A stretch of 64,000 nt of DNA from JANJTB01 sp032027125 (GCA_032027125.1 JAVSMQ010000001.1:656160-720159); one strand, 5' to 3'; positions 7,702 to 17,146 are shown, counted from the first letter of the stretch. Notes: generated by a model not told the origin, from the letters alone. Numbers and translations are program-made.

Positions 7702-8991
7702 ATGGCAATTGGTATCGCTACTACATCTACCGAAGGAGCTAAACTTCGGGTAATCGGCGTCGGCGGCGGCGGCGGAAATGCAATCAATAATATGATTAAA
7801 GACGGTCTTGAGGGTATGGAGTTTATCGCAGCAAACACTGATAAACAAGCACTTGACCAGAATTTTGCAAAAATCAAAATCCAGTTAGGCAAAGACCTTA
7901 CCAAAGGACTTGGAGCCGGTGGAAATCCTGAAGTCGGCAAGGGCGCAGCAGAAGAAAGTACTGCCGAGCTAAAGGATATTCTTAAAGACAGCGATATGGT
8001 TTTTGTTACTGCCGGAATGGGAGGCGGTACAGGGACAGGTGCAGCACCTGTTATTGCAAAAATCGCTCAGGAATTAGGTGCTTTGGTTGTCGGTATTGTT
8101 ACAAAACCTTTTGACTGGGAAGGCAAAAAGAGAATCAACTCAGCTTATGACGGTGTTGATGCATTAAGAAACTCAGTTGATGCTCTCATTGTCATTCCTA
8201 ATCAGCGGCTACTGGACATCATTGACAACAAAATGGGATTTCAGGAAGCATTTCGTAAAGTTGATGATGTACTATATAATGCTACAAAAGGCATATCACA
8301 GATAATTTCATGTCATGGTACTGTTAACGTTGATTTTGCTGACGTTAAAGCAGTGATGAAAGGTATGGGTGATGCAATTATGGGTATCGGTTATGCAACC
8401 GGCGAAAACAGAGCTGTCGTAGCTACTCAAAATGCACTCAACTCTCCCCTGCTCGACGGTGTTTCTATCAAGGGTTCAAAAGGTGTATTGGTTAATGTTA
8501 CCGGCGGTCCTAATCTTTCGATGCACGAAATCGCAGCAGCAGTATCTACTGTAGAGAAAGCAGCAGGCGACGATGCCAATATCATTCACGGTGTCTCTCT
8601 CAGTGAAGAACTTGATGACCAGATTATGGTTACTGTTGTTGCAACCGGATTCAAAAAAGATGAAGGTCACAGCTCCGAAAAGAAATCTGTAGTTGTAGAA
8701 CAGGAACTTTTAATAAAAACTGCTGTCAACGGTACAAAACCTGCTAAGAATGACATCAAGGTTATTCCGGTACCCTCTCAGAGACCTGCACCGGTTGCAG
8801 CTAAAATTATACCAAAACCTTCTCCTTTCTGGCAGACTCAGAAAGTATCGGCTTCTTATCCGTCTTTCGACAGAGCTCCAAAGGGCGAAGAACAATTGAA
8901 AAATTTCGATATTCCTACTTATGAAAGACTCGGCATTAAACTTTCAAGTGCAGGAATATCAACGGCTGAACATGCTTTAAGTAATTTTTAG
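7702..8991 (+). CDS. ftsZ: Cell division GTPase FtsZ
   Basis: Tubulin-like GTPase that forms the Z ring. The GTP site is clear: GVGGGGGNAINNMI (near residue 20), the tubulin signature GGGTGTGAAP (near residue 107), the NVDFADVK synergy loop and an intact C-terminal GTPase-activating domain. A linker rich in P, A and K follows (about 330-400). The conserved tail peptide appears as DIPTYERLG, but about 20 further residues (ending STAEHALSNF) follow it, so the FtsA-binding peptide is not at the extreme end. A GGGGGG run precedes the ATG by 7 bases, by far the strongest ribosome site of the operon, in keeping with high FtsZ demand. A terminator follows. Confidence 0.97.
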   Translation: MAIGIATTSTEGAKLRVIGVGGGGGNAINNMIKDGLEGMEFIAANTDKQALDQNFAKIKIQLGKDLTKGLGAGGNPEVGKGAAEESTAELKDILKDSDMVFVTAGMGGGTGTGAAPVIAKIAQELGALVVGIVTKPFDWEGKKRINSAYDGVDALRNSVDALIVIPNQRLLDIIDNKMGFQEAFRKVDDVLYNATKGISQIISCHGTVNVDFADVKAVMKGMGDAIMGIGYATGENRAVVATQNALNSPLLDGVSIKGSKGVLVNVTGGPNLSMHEIAAAVSTVEKAAGDDANIIHGVSLSEELDDQIMVTVVATGFKKDEGHSSEKKSVVVEQELLIKTAVNGTKPAKNDIKVIPVPSQRPAPVAAKIIPKPSPFWQTQKVSASYPSFDRAPKGEEQLKNFDIPTYERLGIKLSSAGISTAEHALSNF

Positions 8992-9067
8992 GTTTATTTT
9001 CTCTTAATTATATGGAGGAATGTGAGTGACAAAAATATCTTTTGGTCTTGAAAATTAAACAATTATT

Positions 9068-9101
9068 GGGGTGAATGTGAAAATATTCACCCCATTTTTT
9101 T
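9068..9101 (+). terminator. Terminator of the ftsQAZ operon
   Basis: GGGGTGAAT pairs with ATTCACCCC over 9 bp with an 8-nt loop, followed by a T-rich tail. Confidence 0.92.
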
Positions 9102-9256
9102 GCTTTTACACGGAAGACTTGAATTTGAAAAAATAATAGAATTGATTATTACTATAATATTGGGGATTATCTAAATAAAATTGACAGAAGTGAAAAGAAT
9201 GAGGTTGTGGAAAATTTCCACGTGCTTAATCTTCAAAACCTATTTGTTTGAATACC

Positions 9257-9285
9257 AAAACTGCCGGAAATATGCCGGCAGTTTT
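9257..9285. terminator. Bidirectional terminator between ftsZ and the outer-membrane protein gene
   Basis: AAAACTGCCGG pairs perfectly with CCGGCAGTTTT (7-nt loop). A and T flanks on both sides let it end transcripts on either strand, which fits its place between convergent genes. Confidence 0.85.
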
Positions 9286-9315
9286 GTTAAATAATAAATC
9301 AACAAATTTCTAATT

Positions 9316-9900
9316 TTAGAAATAAAATGAGACAAGGAATTTACTGTTTGCTGCACCTAAAAAGCCTATTTGACTTGAAGTTGCTTCTGTTTTATTACTT
9401 CCATTTTCGTCAGTAATTGTTGTTGATGTAAAACCGATAAGTGTTGATGCAGTTAAACTTACACCGTCAAATGCCCACCATTCCGCACCGATACTTACAC
9501 CGCCTGTAAATTCGCTTTTTGAATGTTTAACATTTCCGGTCTCGCTGCCTCCTGTTCCTATTCCTATCTGAGGTGAAAAATATGCGGCAACAGGTCCTTT
9601 TTGAAAAACATAAAATAAAACACCTACATTAAATTCAACCATACTTCCTTTGACTTCAGTTGCATTTTCATTTGCTTTACTGGTATTTGACTGAAAACCA
9701 AGATCGCACCAGATGCCCATATTATCACTGATATTATACTGTGCACCTACAGTTGTATTATCAAAACTGAGTTCATTCAAACCACCCAAACCAAAAAACA
9801 AAGATTTCGCACCCTTTTGGGTCTGCGGCTCGGCACCATAAACATTTGATGCAGAAAAGACTACTGCAAAGCAAAAAGCCAGCATTACTAAATTTTTCAT
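9316..9900 (-). CDS. Small outer-membrane beta-barrel protein
   Basis: The 194-residue protein has a Sec signal (MKNLVMLAFCFAVVFSASNVYGA) and then alternating, glycine- and aromatic-rich strands ending in Phe (FLVSFYF), typical of 8-stranded OmpA/OmpX-like barrels. The ATG at 9900 is chosen over one 13 codons upstream, since the signal peptide starts here and GGAG lies 6 bases before it. No enzymatic motif is present; the role is presumably structural, adhesive or porin-like. It is monocistronic between the bidirectional terminator and a long AT-rich stretch. Confidence 0.72.
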   Translation of the reverse strand: MKNLVMLAFCFAVVFSASNVYGAEPQTQKGAKSLFFGLGGLNELSFDNTTVGAQYNISDNMGIWCDLGFQSNTSKANENATEVKGSMVEFNVGVLFYVFQKGPVAAYFSPQIGIGTGGSETGNVKHSKSEFTGGVSIGAEWWAFDGVSLTASTLIGFTSTTITDENGSNKTEATSSQIGFLGAANSKFLVSFYF

Positions 9901-9972
9901 AAGAAACTCCAAATAATTAATAAAATTTATTAAAATCAAAAAATAATTTTGAAATTTTAGATTTCAAAATAA

Positions 9973-10045
9973 AGTTAATTCAAAGTAAATATATTTTTAC
10001 AAATAAAANAGTTAATTCAAAGTAAATATATTTTTACAAATAAAA
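9973..10045. repeat. 36-bp perfect duplication joined by one N
   Basis: Bases 9973-10008 and 10010-10045 are identical and are separated only by the N at 10009. This is the pattern expected when a scaffolder joins two contigs whose overlapping ends were not merged, so the true sequence probably has one copy. The surrounding 9901-10379 region is AT-rich intergenic DNA in which I see no gene. Confidence 0.8.
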
Positions 10046-10379
10046 AAAATAATTTTTGCATTTTGATAAATCATTATCATTTTTCATCGTGTTAAATTAT
10101 TTGATGTTCCTCAAAATTTAATAGTTAAATAAGTCAGATACTTCCTAGTCTGTTGACAGAACTTTACGAAGCCGCATAAATGCGTTCAAAAACAGCAATT
10201 TAACTCAATCTTGCTTTGTTAAAAGTTAAGCATACTTTAAAAAGATAATATATTAAATCAAAATGTACTGTCTATAATTTCATTTTCTTTTAACCTTAAC
10301 AATATGAAATTTAAGGTTAAAAATTGAAATATTTATACATTACAGAATGTTCAAAAGCATTGAATGGTATGAAACTCAA

Positions 10380-12164
10380 TTATAAATAAATAGGTGAATC
10401 CAATTTTTTTGAAATTCTGAATACGGCATTCATCAAACCCACATGACTGTATGTCTGGGGGAAATTACCCCATTGACCGCCATCAGGGTCAATATCTTCG
10501 CTAAAAAGCCCTAAATGATTTGAGAATTTCAATAAGCCATCCAGACACTTAACAGCTTCGTCAATCTTGTTTAAACAAGCTAAAGATTCAATATACCAAA
10601 AAGAACATATAAGGAAAGAATTTTTAGGTATTCCAAAATCGTCTTTGTGTCTGTATCTGAAAAACAATCCGCTTTTTGTCATAAGTTCTTTTTCAATTGC
10701 TTTAAGGTGATTTTCGGTTCTTTGTGAATTATGGTCTAAGTAATTCATTGTAATAAGCTGCATACAGCTCGCATCAAGTGAATCTATACCAATTGCCTGA
10801 GTATAAGCCTTTTTCGTATCATTATAGCATGCTTCAATATTTCTTGCAGCCAAATTTGCAAGATTGAATGCATGGGCTTCCATTTGTTTATCATTTATCA
10901 AATTGAAAATTTTCATTGCAGCCTTACTTCCTGCCCAATGGAATAAATATGTATAACAATGCTGTTGTTTTTGATTTCTAAATTCCCATAGTCCTGCATC
11001 AGGCTCATTAATTGTTATTTCAATTTTCTTTAAAAGAAGTTTAACAATATCAATTGATTTTTTCTTAAATTTCAGGTTTAATCTCAAATCTGTATAAATA
11101 GGTAGTAAACTAACGAGTAACTGCCCATAAACATCATTTTGAATATGAGTATAAGCATCATTTCCAATTCTTACCGGCACATTACCATAATAACCTTTTA
11201 ACTCGAGATTTCTTTCCGCTACTATTTTTTCACCGGTAATTGAATAAAGAGGCTGTATTCTTTCATCAGCATTATTTAAAATTATATTTTCTATGAAATT
11301 AAAATATTTCTCCAATTCTTCAAAATGTCCGATACTATTGAATGCAGTAAGAGTATAATAAGTATCTCTCATCCAACAATAACGGTAATCCCAGTTACGG
11401 CCTGTCTGATTTTCTTCAGGCAGACTTGTACTTCCTGAAGCGATAATACCGCCGGTATCTTCATACTGATGTAGTTTCAGAACTAATGCCGACCTTATGA
11501 TTTCTTTCTGGTAAATATTTGGAATTGATGTGGACTTAACCCATGTAGTCCAGTAATTTTTTGTTTTATCCAGAAATTTTTCAGCCGTTTCCTGTAAAGA
11601 TGCTTCAAGATGTTCGCCATAAGTAAAAATCAGATATTTGTTGGTTGACAGAACAAAAGATGATTCGTTTAATATAAAATTTACAGGTATATCTGTTGTC
11701 AATCTTACAACATGTCCAACATTCAAATAACGGATATGATTACTTGCCATCGTAATTTCAGGTGTAATTTTTCCGTAATCGTCAACAGGTCTGCATTTTA
11801 TATTAATAAACGGTCTTCCTGAAATAAGTTCAATTTTACGGCATAACATATATGGCTTGAAGTATCTGTCGTACTGATAGAATCGCGGTGCATAGTCAAT
11901 TACTCTGAACTTTCCGTCAGATGCACTGAATTCAGTAACAAGGATATTAGTATTTTCAAGATAATACTGCTTTGAGACATATTTCTCAACAGCAGGCTTA
12001 ATTGAAAATTCTCCCCCTTTGTCTTCGTCCAAAAGCGAGCCGAATATAAAACTGCTGTCGAATCGTGGCATGCACATCCACTTAACATTCGCAGTGTCAT
12101 CAATATAAGCAATATATGAACAATTCCCAATCAAACCCATATTATATTTATGTGGCTTTTTCAT
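10380..12164 (-). CDS. Glycoside hydrolase family 15 protein (glucoamylase/trehalase-like)
   Basis: The 594-residue cytoplasmic protein has an N-terminal beta-sandwich (about 1-210) followed by the GH15 (alpha/alpha)6 catalytic barrel. Motifs seen: NWDYRYCWMRDTYYTL near residue 258, KGYYGNVPVRIGNDAYTH in the middle, and a C-terminal LFSEDIDPDGGQWGN, where the Glu is the likely catalytic base, followed by FPQTYSHVGLMNA. Family members cleave alpha-glucosidic bonds in glucans or trehalose. The 4-bp start/stop overlap (ATGA type) with the OtsAB gene strongly suggests trehalose or a related glucoside as substrate. No signal peptide is seen. The trehalase reading is inference from context. Confidence 0.88.
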   Translation of the reverse strand: MKKPHKYNMGLIGNCSYIAYIDDTANVKWMCMPRFDSSFIFGSLLDEDKGGEFSIKPAVEKYVSKQYYLENTNILVTEFSASDGKFRVIDYAPRFYQYDRYFKPYMLCRKIELISGRPFINIKCRPVDDYGKITPEITMASNHIRYLNVGHVVRLTTDIPVNFILNESSFVLSTNKYLIFTYGEHLEASLQETAEKFLDKTKNYWTTWVKSTSIPNIYQKEIIRSALVLKLHQYEDTGGIIASGSTSLPEENQTGRNWDYRYCWMRDTYYTLTAFNSIGHFEELEKYFNFIENIILNNADERIQPLYSITGEKIVAERNLELKGYYGNVPVRIGNDAYTHIQNDVYGQLLVSLLPIYTDLRLNLKFKKKSIDIVKLLLKKIEITINEPDAGLWEFRNQKQQHCYTYLFHWAGSKAAMKIFNLINDKQMEAHAFNLANLAARNIEACYNDTKKAYTQAIGIDSLDASCMQLITMNYLDHNSQRTENHLKAIEKELMTKSGLFFRYRHKDDFGIPKNSFLICSFWYIESLACLNKIDEAVKCLDGLLKFSNHLGLFSEDIDPDGGQWGNFPQTYSHVGLMNAVFRISKKLDSPIYL

Positions 12165-14398
12165 TGTAAAATTCTGCTGATTAAATTATTTACTTCGTAT
12201 TGATGTGTAAGGTTGTATTTCGCTACCGACTGAACTAATCCTACTTTAATTGAGTAAGCTTCAGCAGGTAATACTTTAAATAAATCCTCATCAGTACGGT
12301 CGTCTCCAATAGCAAGGATAAAATCATAATGAAATTTACTTAAAAAAGATTCTACTGAAGTTCCTTTGTCGAATCCTACTTTTTTAATCTCAATTATTTT
12401 ATTGCCTTCCAATAATTGCAAATCTTTATGATGTAAAAGAAATTCAGTAAGTTCTTCTTTTAATTCACTCGCCCTGACAAATGCAAAATCGGGCTCGGAA
12501 TTTCGATAGTGCCATACCAGAGCTGTTTCTTTTTCTTCTATAAACGAACCGTAACAACGTGTTGTATATTTCTGCAGTAGGAGTTTGACAACATCCTTCC
12601 ATACTGTATTTTCTATGTCATTATCAAGTGTTTCCCAATCATTTCCATAAGTTTTAATAAATATACCATGTTCTGCTATTAAATTTATATTTATTTTTCC
12701 AAAATAATTTTCAAGGAATGTTTTATCCCTTCCGCTTATAATAACAACTGTATTCTTCTCATCACTTGCCAACTGATTTAACTGTTCAATAACTTTCACA
12801 TTTGGCAAAGCTGTATCCGGATATTTTGAAAAAGGGATTAGTGTACCGTCGTAATCTAACAATATTAAACGGCTTTCAGCCTTTTTGTAATCTTTAATAA
12901 GATTATCTATTATTTCATTATTTATTATTTTTACTTCCAATATTTTCTGCTCCTCTTTAACTAATTGCAGTTGATTCAAAAAATCCTCTGCCCATGAAAC
13001 AACATTATAATTTTTAATTCGCGATTTCATTCTTTCATTTCTTACTATTCTTTCTTCCAATGGCATTTCAAGTGCCATCAAAATCGCATCGGAAACTTCT
13101 TCTAAATTTATGGGATTAATGATTATTGCTTCTCCCAATTCAGCTACTGCACCAGCCAGTTCGCTAAGAATTAATACACCTGCATTATTTTGCTGACAAA
13201 TCACATATTCTTTTGCAACAAGATTCATTCCATCTCTCAAAGGTGTTATTAATCCGCAATGACTGATACTGTAGAGACCGACTAATTTCTGAAAACTAAT
13301 TGATTTATATTGATATACAATAGGCCTCCATCCTAAATGACTGTATTTTCCGTTAATCCTGCCAACTGTAGCTTCCATTTCTTTTTTCATTTTTTTATAT
13401 CTTGGAATATTTTCTCTGGAAGGAACAACTATCATATTAAATATAACCCTGCCATGCCATTGCGGGAATTTCTCTAGAAACAGATCGAAGCCATTTAGCC
13501 GATGTAAAATACCCTTTGTATAATCCAATCTGTCAACAGAAAATATTAATTTACAATCGTGAATAAATTCCTGTATGAGTTTGATTTCTTTAATAACACC
13601 CGGTTCATGAAGTGCATTAATAAATTTATCATAATCAATTCCTATTGGAAAAGCATCAGCTTTAACTACTCTTTCAGGAGTATATACTGTTCTTAGAAAA
13701 TTCTCATATCCTAATATTCTGCTGACAGTTTTAAGAAAATGCTGTGTATAATCATTTGTGTGAAATCCTATTAAATCTGCACCCAAAATTCCCTTTAATA
13801 ATTCTTCTCCCCATTTTTTGTTTATTAATCTGTATATCTCATAAGAAGGGAAAGGTATATGTAAGAAAAAACCAATTTTTGATTTTGGGAACTTTTCTTT
13901 TATCATTTTTGGCAAAAGCATTAATTGGTAATCATGAATCCAGACAATATCATCAGGCTCAATTACTTTTTCAATTTCATTCATAAATATTTGATTTGCT
14001 TTTATATATGCTTCATAATAACTCTCCTTGAAAACGGTGTACATTGAAAAGTAGTGGAAAAGGGGCCATAATGTATCATTACAAAACCCTTCATAAAATT
14101 CTTTATTTATATCTTCCGGAATAAATGCCGGATATAAATCAAATTGATTTTTTTCAGTTGTTAGGCTATCGAAGTCACTTTTTTTATAATCTGATTGTCC
14201 AAACCAAATTATTTTTTTGTCTGAGTCAACACTTTTTGAACTACTTATTCTTTTTGATAATGATAAAACAGCTGAAACTAAACCGCCTGAATTTTGTTTT
14301 AATTTTAATTTATTATTTTCCTTAATTATATCATAAGGCAATCGGTAAGCTGCTATCAAAATCCTCTGATTTTCATGTATTTCCGTTATATTTTTCAT
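12161..14398 (-). CDS. otsAB: Bifunctional trehalose-6-phosphate synthase/phosphatase
   Basis: One 745-residue chain makes trehalose from UDP-glucose and glucose-6-phosphate and then removes the phosphate. The GT20 synthase domain spans about 1-475 with NSGGLVSAVL, VWIHDYQLMLLPKM, FFLHIPFPSYEIYRL, FSVDRLDYTKGI and RDGMNLVAKEYV. The HAD phosphatase domain spans about 510-740 with LLDYDGTLIPF (nucleophile Asp in DYDGT), VVIISGRD, the Lys of KGTSVESFL and AIGDDRTDEDLF. All catalytic motifs look intact. The fusion is common in Bacteroidota and eukaryotes but differs from the separate otsA/otsB of enterobacteria. It is the first gene of a two-gene operon with the GH15 hydrolase. Confidence 0.95.
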   Translation of the reverse strand: MKNITEIHENQRILIAAYRLPYDIIKENNKLKLKQNSGGLVSAVLSLSKRISSSKSVDSDKKIIWFGQSDYKKSDFDSLTTEKNQFDLYPAFIPEDINKEFYEGFCNDTLWPLFHYFSMYTVFKESYYEAYIKANQIFMNEIEKVIEPDDIVWIHDYQLMLLPKMIKEKFPKSKIGFFLHIPFPSYEIYRLINKKWGEELLKGILGADLIGFHTNDYTQHFLKTVSRILGYENFLRTVYTPERVVKADAFPIGIDYDKFINALHEPGVIKEIKLIQEFIHDCKLIFSVDRLDYTKGILHRLNGFDLFLEKFPQWHGRVIFNMIVVPSRENIPRYKKMKKEMEATVGRINGKYSHLGWRPIVYQYKSISFQKLVGLYSISHCGLITPLRDGMNLVAKEYVICQQNNAGVLILSELAGAVAELGEAIIINPINLEEVSDAILMALEMPLEERIVRNERMKSRIKNYNVVSWAEDFLNQLQLVKEEQKILEVKIINNEIIDNLIKDYKKAESRLILLDYDGTLIPFSKYPDTALPNVKVIEQLNQLASDEKNTVVIISGRDKTFLENYFGKININLIAEHGIFIKTYGNDWETLDNDIENTVWKDVVKLLLQKYTTRCYGSFIEEKETALVWHYRNSEPDFAFVRASELKEELTEFLLHHKDLQLLEGNKIIEIKKVGFDKGTSVESFLSKFHYDFILAIGDDRTDEDLFKVLPAEAYSIKVGLVQSVAKYNLTHQYEVNNLISRILQ

Positions 14399-14728
14399 TA
14401 CATATTTTCAAATAATTTGTTTTAATTTATGTAACTCAAATCAAAATAAGGTTACAAATACTTTGCAAATTACAAATAATTTTGCTGGTAAAAAAATAAT
14501 AGTAAATTTTTATTCAAATTTATACTGATAAATTTTTTCATTATGTTTTTTATAGTGTGCCCGATTAATTGTCAAAAACAAACTATATAATTGATACTTT
14601 CAGGATCCATAAGAAGTAATAAAATTCAGCTTCACAGGTTTTTTTTTCAATAATTAAATGCTAATTGACAAAAAGTATATATTTTTGTTCTTTATTTTAG
14701 ATAACAAAAACAAACAGGTTTTAAATAA
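14399..14728. promoter_or_regulatory. Divergent intergenic region between otsAB and nhaD
   Basis: This AT-rich 330-bp stretch must hold promoters for both directions. A TATTTTTG element at 14680-14687, 41 bases before the nhaD ATG, fits the Bacteroidota -7 consensus, but a well-spaced TTTG is missing. No gene or repeat is seen. Confidence 0.4.
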
Positions 14729-16045
14729 ATGGAACACGCTTATAGTTTACCTTTGTATTCATTACTTCCTTTTATTTTGATGTTAGGAGCGATTGCAGTT
14801 TTACCGCTTGTCGCCAATCATTTTTGGGAATCAAACCGTAATAAACTTATTATTGCAATGATTCTGGCAATACCGACTGCAATATATCTGTTCTCAGCAG
14901 GCTATAGTCATGAATTATCTCATGTAGTAATATTTGATTACGTGCCGTTTATGGTATTGCTCGGCTCGCTTTTTATAATAACCGGCGGTATTCATGTCGA
15001 AGGTGATATTGAAGCATCTCCGAAGAACAATTCGGTGTATCTGATAATCGGTGCTGTTCTCGCATCATTTATGGGTACTACCGGTGCAGCAATGCTTCTT
15101 ATCCGACCGATTCTCCAGACAAATTCAGAAAGAAAATTAAAAGCCCATACCGTTTTGTTTTTTATAGCCATTGTCGCAAACTGCGGCGGATTACTTACTC
15201 CTCTTGGCGACCCTCCCCTGTTTATGATGTATCTTCGCGGCGCAGAGTTTTTTTGGTTTATGAAACTGCTGCCTGAGTGGGCATTTACAAATTTTATTCT
15301 GATTGGCATTTATTTTTTGGTTGATTCTTACTACATAAAAAAAGAATTGCCCGGGGATGTTTATTTTGACAGAACAAATATCAAACCTATTAAGATTTCC
15401 GGAAGACGTAATTTTCTCTTTCTTATCGGTGTAGTCCTTGGGGTAGCCTTTATCAATGAAAACACATTGATATTTATGAGAGAGAATGATTATTATTCAT
15501 TTTTACGGGAAGGATTTTTAGTATTGATGGCTGTTTTATCGCTTATGATGACTAAACAGGTTACCCGCGAAAATAATAAATTCAATTGGGGACCTATTGT
15601 CGAAGTTGCATATTTATTTATAGGAATATTTGTGACTATGGTTCCCGCACTTGAATATCTGAAAGTTCATGCAGCCGAAATAGGAATAAATTCAGCCGCT
15701 CAATTTTACTATGCCACAGGCGCATTGAGTTCATTTCTTGATAATACCCCTACTGCCTTGACATTTTATTATCTTGAGCTTGGATTGGTTACTGCAAACC
15801 CAATGCTGCTCCTAAAGGATTTACAGGTTGCAGGCATACCCGAAGTCATAATGAAAGCAATATCTACCGGAGCGGTGTTCTTTGGTGCCATGACTTACAT
15901 CGGCAACGGTCCGAACTTCATGGTAAAAGCAATTGCCGAAGAACAAGGAATTAAAATGCCCGACTTTTTCTCTTATATGTTCAAATTTTCAATAATTGTT
16001 TTGCTTCCCATATATATTTTAGTTCAATTACTGTTTATCGGTTAA
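14729..16045 (+). CDS. nhaD: NhaD-like Na+/H+ antiporter (ArsB/NhaD superfamily)
   Basis: Membrane protein of 438 residues with about 11-12 hydrophobic segments spread over the whole length. Superfamily signatures: GTTGAAMLLIRPIL and GGLLTPLGDPPLFMMYL in the first half, and FLDNTPTALTFYYLELG plus GAMTYIGNGPNFMVKAIAEE in the second, the two pseudo-symmetrical pore motifs with the ion-binding Asp/Asn. NhaD proteins expel Na+ or Li+ in exchange for protons, mainly at alkaline pH. It is divergent from the trehalose operon, in line with a salt or osmotic role. An anion transporter of the same superfamily is the main alternative. A terminator follows. Confidence 0.88.
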   Translation: MEHAYSLPLYSLLPFILMLGAIAVLPLVANHFWESNRNKLIIAMILAIPTAIYLFSAGYSHELSHVVIFDYVPFMVLLGSLFIITGGIHVEGDIEASPKNNSVYLIIGAVLASFMGTTGAAMLLIRPILQTNSERKLKAHTVLFFIAIVANCGGLLTPLGDPPLFMMYLRGAEFFWFMKLLPEWAFTNFILIGIYFLVDSYYIKKELPGDVYFDRTNIKPIKISGRRNFLFLIGVVLGVAFINENTLIFMRENDYYSFLREGFLVLMAVLSLMMTKQVTRENNKFNWGPIVEVAYLFIGIFVTMVPALEYLKVHAAEIGINSAAQFYYATGALSSFLDNTPTALTFYYLELGLVTANPMLLLKDLQVAGIPEVIMKAISTGAVFFGAMTYIGNGPNFMVKAIAEEQGIKMPDFFSYMFKFSIIVLLPIYILVQLLFIG

Positions 16046-16086
16046 TAAAATCCGGTTAATTTCAAAATATATGTATTCATAAATTC

Positions 16087-16128
16087 AGATGTCCGGCACT
16101 TCCAAAGAGTCGGACATCTTTCTTTTTC
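16087..16128 (+). terminator. Terminator after nhaD
   Basis: AGATGTCCG pairs with CGGACATCT (9 bp, with further ACT/AGT pairing inside), followed by a T-rich tail. A related AGATGTC hairpin recurs at 25466-25498. Confidence 0.8.
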
Positions 16129-16316
16129 ACAAAATGCTAACCCAAAGTCATTGGATTACTAAATATAAAAAAAACATTAATCTTTAGCTTGTCAATTTAT
16201 TCATTTCAATACTAACAACCTCAAACAAAATGCTGTATTCAAATCCTTCGCAGCATTTATTTATAAATCAACCTTATTTCAAAGATATTCCGAAGTTTTA
16301 AATAGATGTTGCGAGG

Positions 16317-16568
16317 TCTTTCACGGACATTCCGCCGTCTTTAACGGATATTCCGCCACCGTTAACGAACATTCCGCCATCTTTAACGAACGTTACTCCA
16401 CCTTTAACGGACATTCCGCCGTCTTTAACGGACATTCCGCCACCGTTAACGGACGTTACTCCACCTTTAACGGATGTTCCGCCACCGTTAACGAACAATC
16501 TACCACCGTTAACGGACGTTCCGCCGAGTTTAACGGACGTTCCGCTGAGTTTAACGGACATTCCGCCG
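16317..16568. repeat. Tandem array A: 12 units of 21 bp
   Basis: Twelve contiguous units of exactly 21 bp with no indel. The core is TTAACGRACRTTCCGCC and the first four bases vary (TCTT, CCGT, CCTT, AGTT). Two units carry ACTCCA in place of CCGCCA. The array ends in a degenerate unit (16569-16589). A reading frame on the minus strand stays open through it (about 104 codons), which is expected for any 21-bp repeat without stops, and I do not call it a gene. It lies 270 bp downstream of nhaD in a 1.7-kb gene-free stretch. Confidence 0.9.
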
Positions 16569-16759
16569 GTTAGCGGAGTCTCCGTTAACCGCAGAAACAC
16601 TGCATTTAACAATTTCGCAGCTTAATTTAACGATATCCGAAAATAAGTTAAAATCAGTCGTATTATAAATAATGAAATCATAATTATATTTAAGAATAGA
16701 TTTGATATTTCGTATGTCATAGAAATGTAATCTAACGAATTCGGAATATTTGCAGACTT

Positions 16760-16792
16760 AACCTTCCGAAGGTTTTAAACCTTCGGAAGGTT
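16760..16792. repeat. Dispersed palindrome, copy 1 (AACCTTCCGAAGGTT family)
   Basis: Perfect 15-bp arms separated by TTA. Each arm is itself nearly palindromic. A second copy lies at 17221-17255 and a degenerate one near 24130-24162. Confidence 0.85.
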
Positions 16793-16988
16793 TAATAAAT
16801 CATTCGGAATTAAAGCTAATAGCGGATTTGATAATTAATATGGCAAAGAAATGTAATTTTACACATTCGGAATCATAAAAATAGGTTTCGGAGTTTTGGG
16901 TATCAGGTTCTGGACGAAGATTATATAATTCCTTTTGTTCTAATACCTGTTACCTATTTCCTGATAGAAAATATAAGGAACTTCTTAC

Positions 16989-17146
16989 TCCCCCTCTATT
17001 AAGAGGGGGTTGGGGGGTGTGTGAATTAGTTTGCCAAAAATCTTTATAAAACACATCAAATTAAAACAGAATGACAGAGAGTTTTAAGAGAAAGTGTTAA
17101 CATCGGAAGTCAACACACCCCCCGACCCCCTCTTGATAGAGGGGGA
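16989..17146. mobile_element. MITE-like element with 36-bp terminal inverted repeats
   Basis: The arms at 16989-17024 and 17110-17146 are inverted copies of each other with about two substitutions and one indel. Each contains a CCCCCTCT/AGAGGGGG hairpin and a GGGGGGTGTGT run. They flank about 85 bp of non-coding AT-rich DNA. No transposase is present. The arm core resembles hairpins at 36527 and 57309, so it may instead be two opposed copies of a dispersed palindrome. Confidence 0.5.

Noticed and set aside
16298..16612. 104-residue glycine-rich protein over array A
   Set aside because: Open frame is a by-product of the stop-free 21-bp unit; no ribosome site, domain or composition supports coding.
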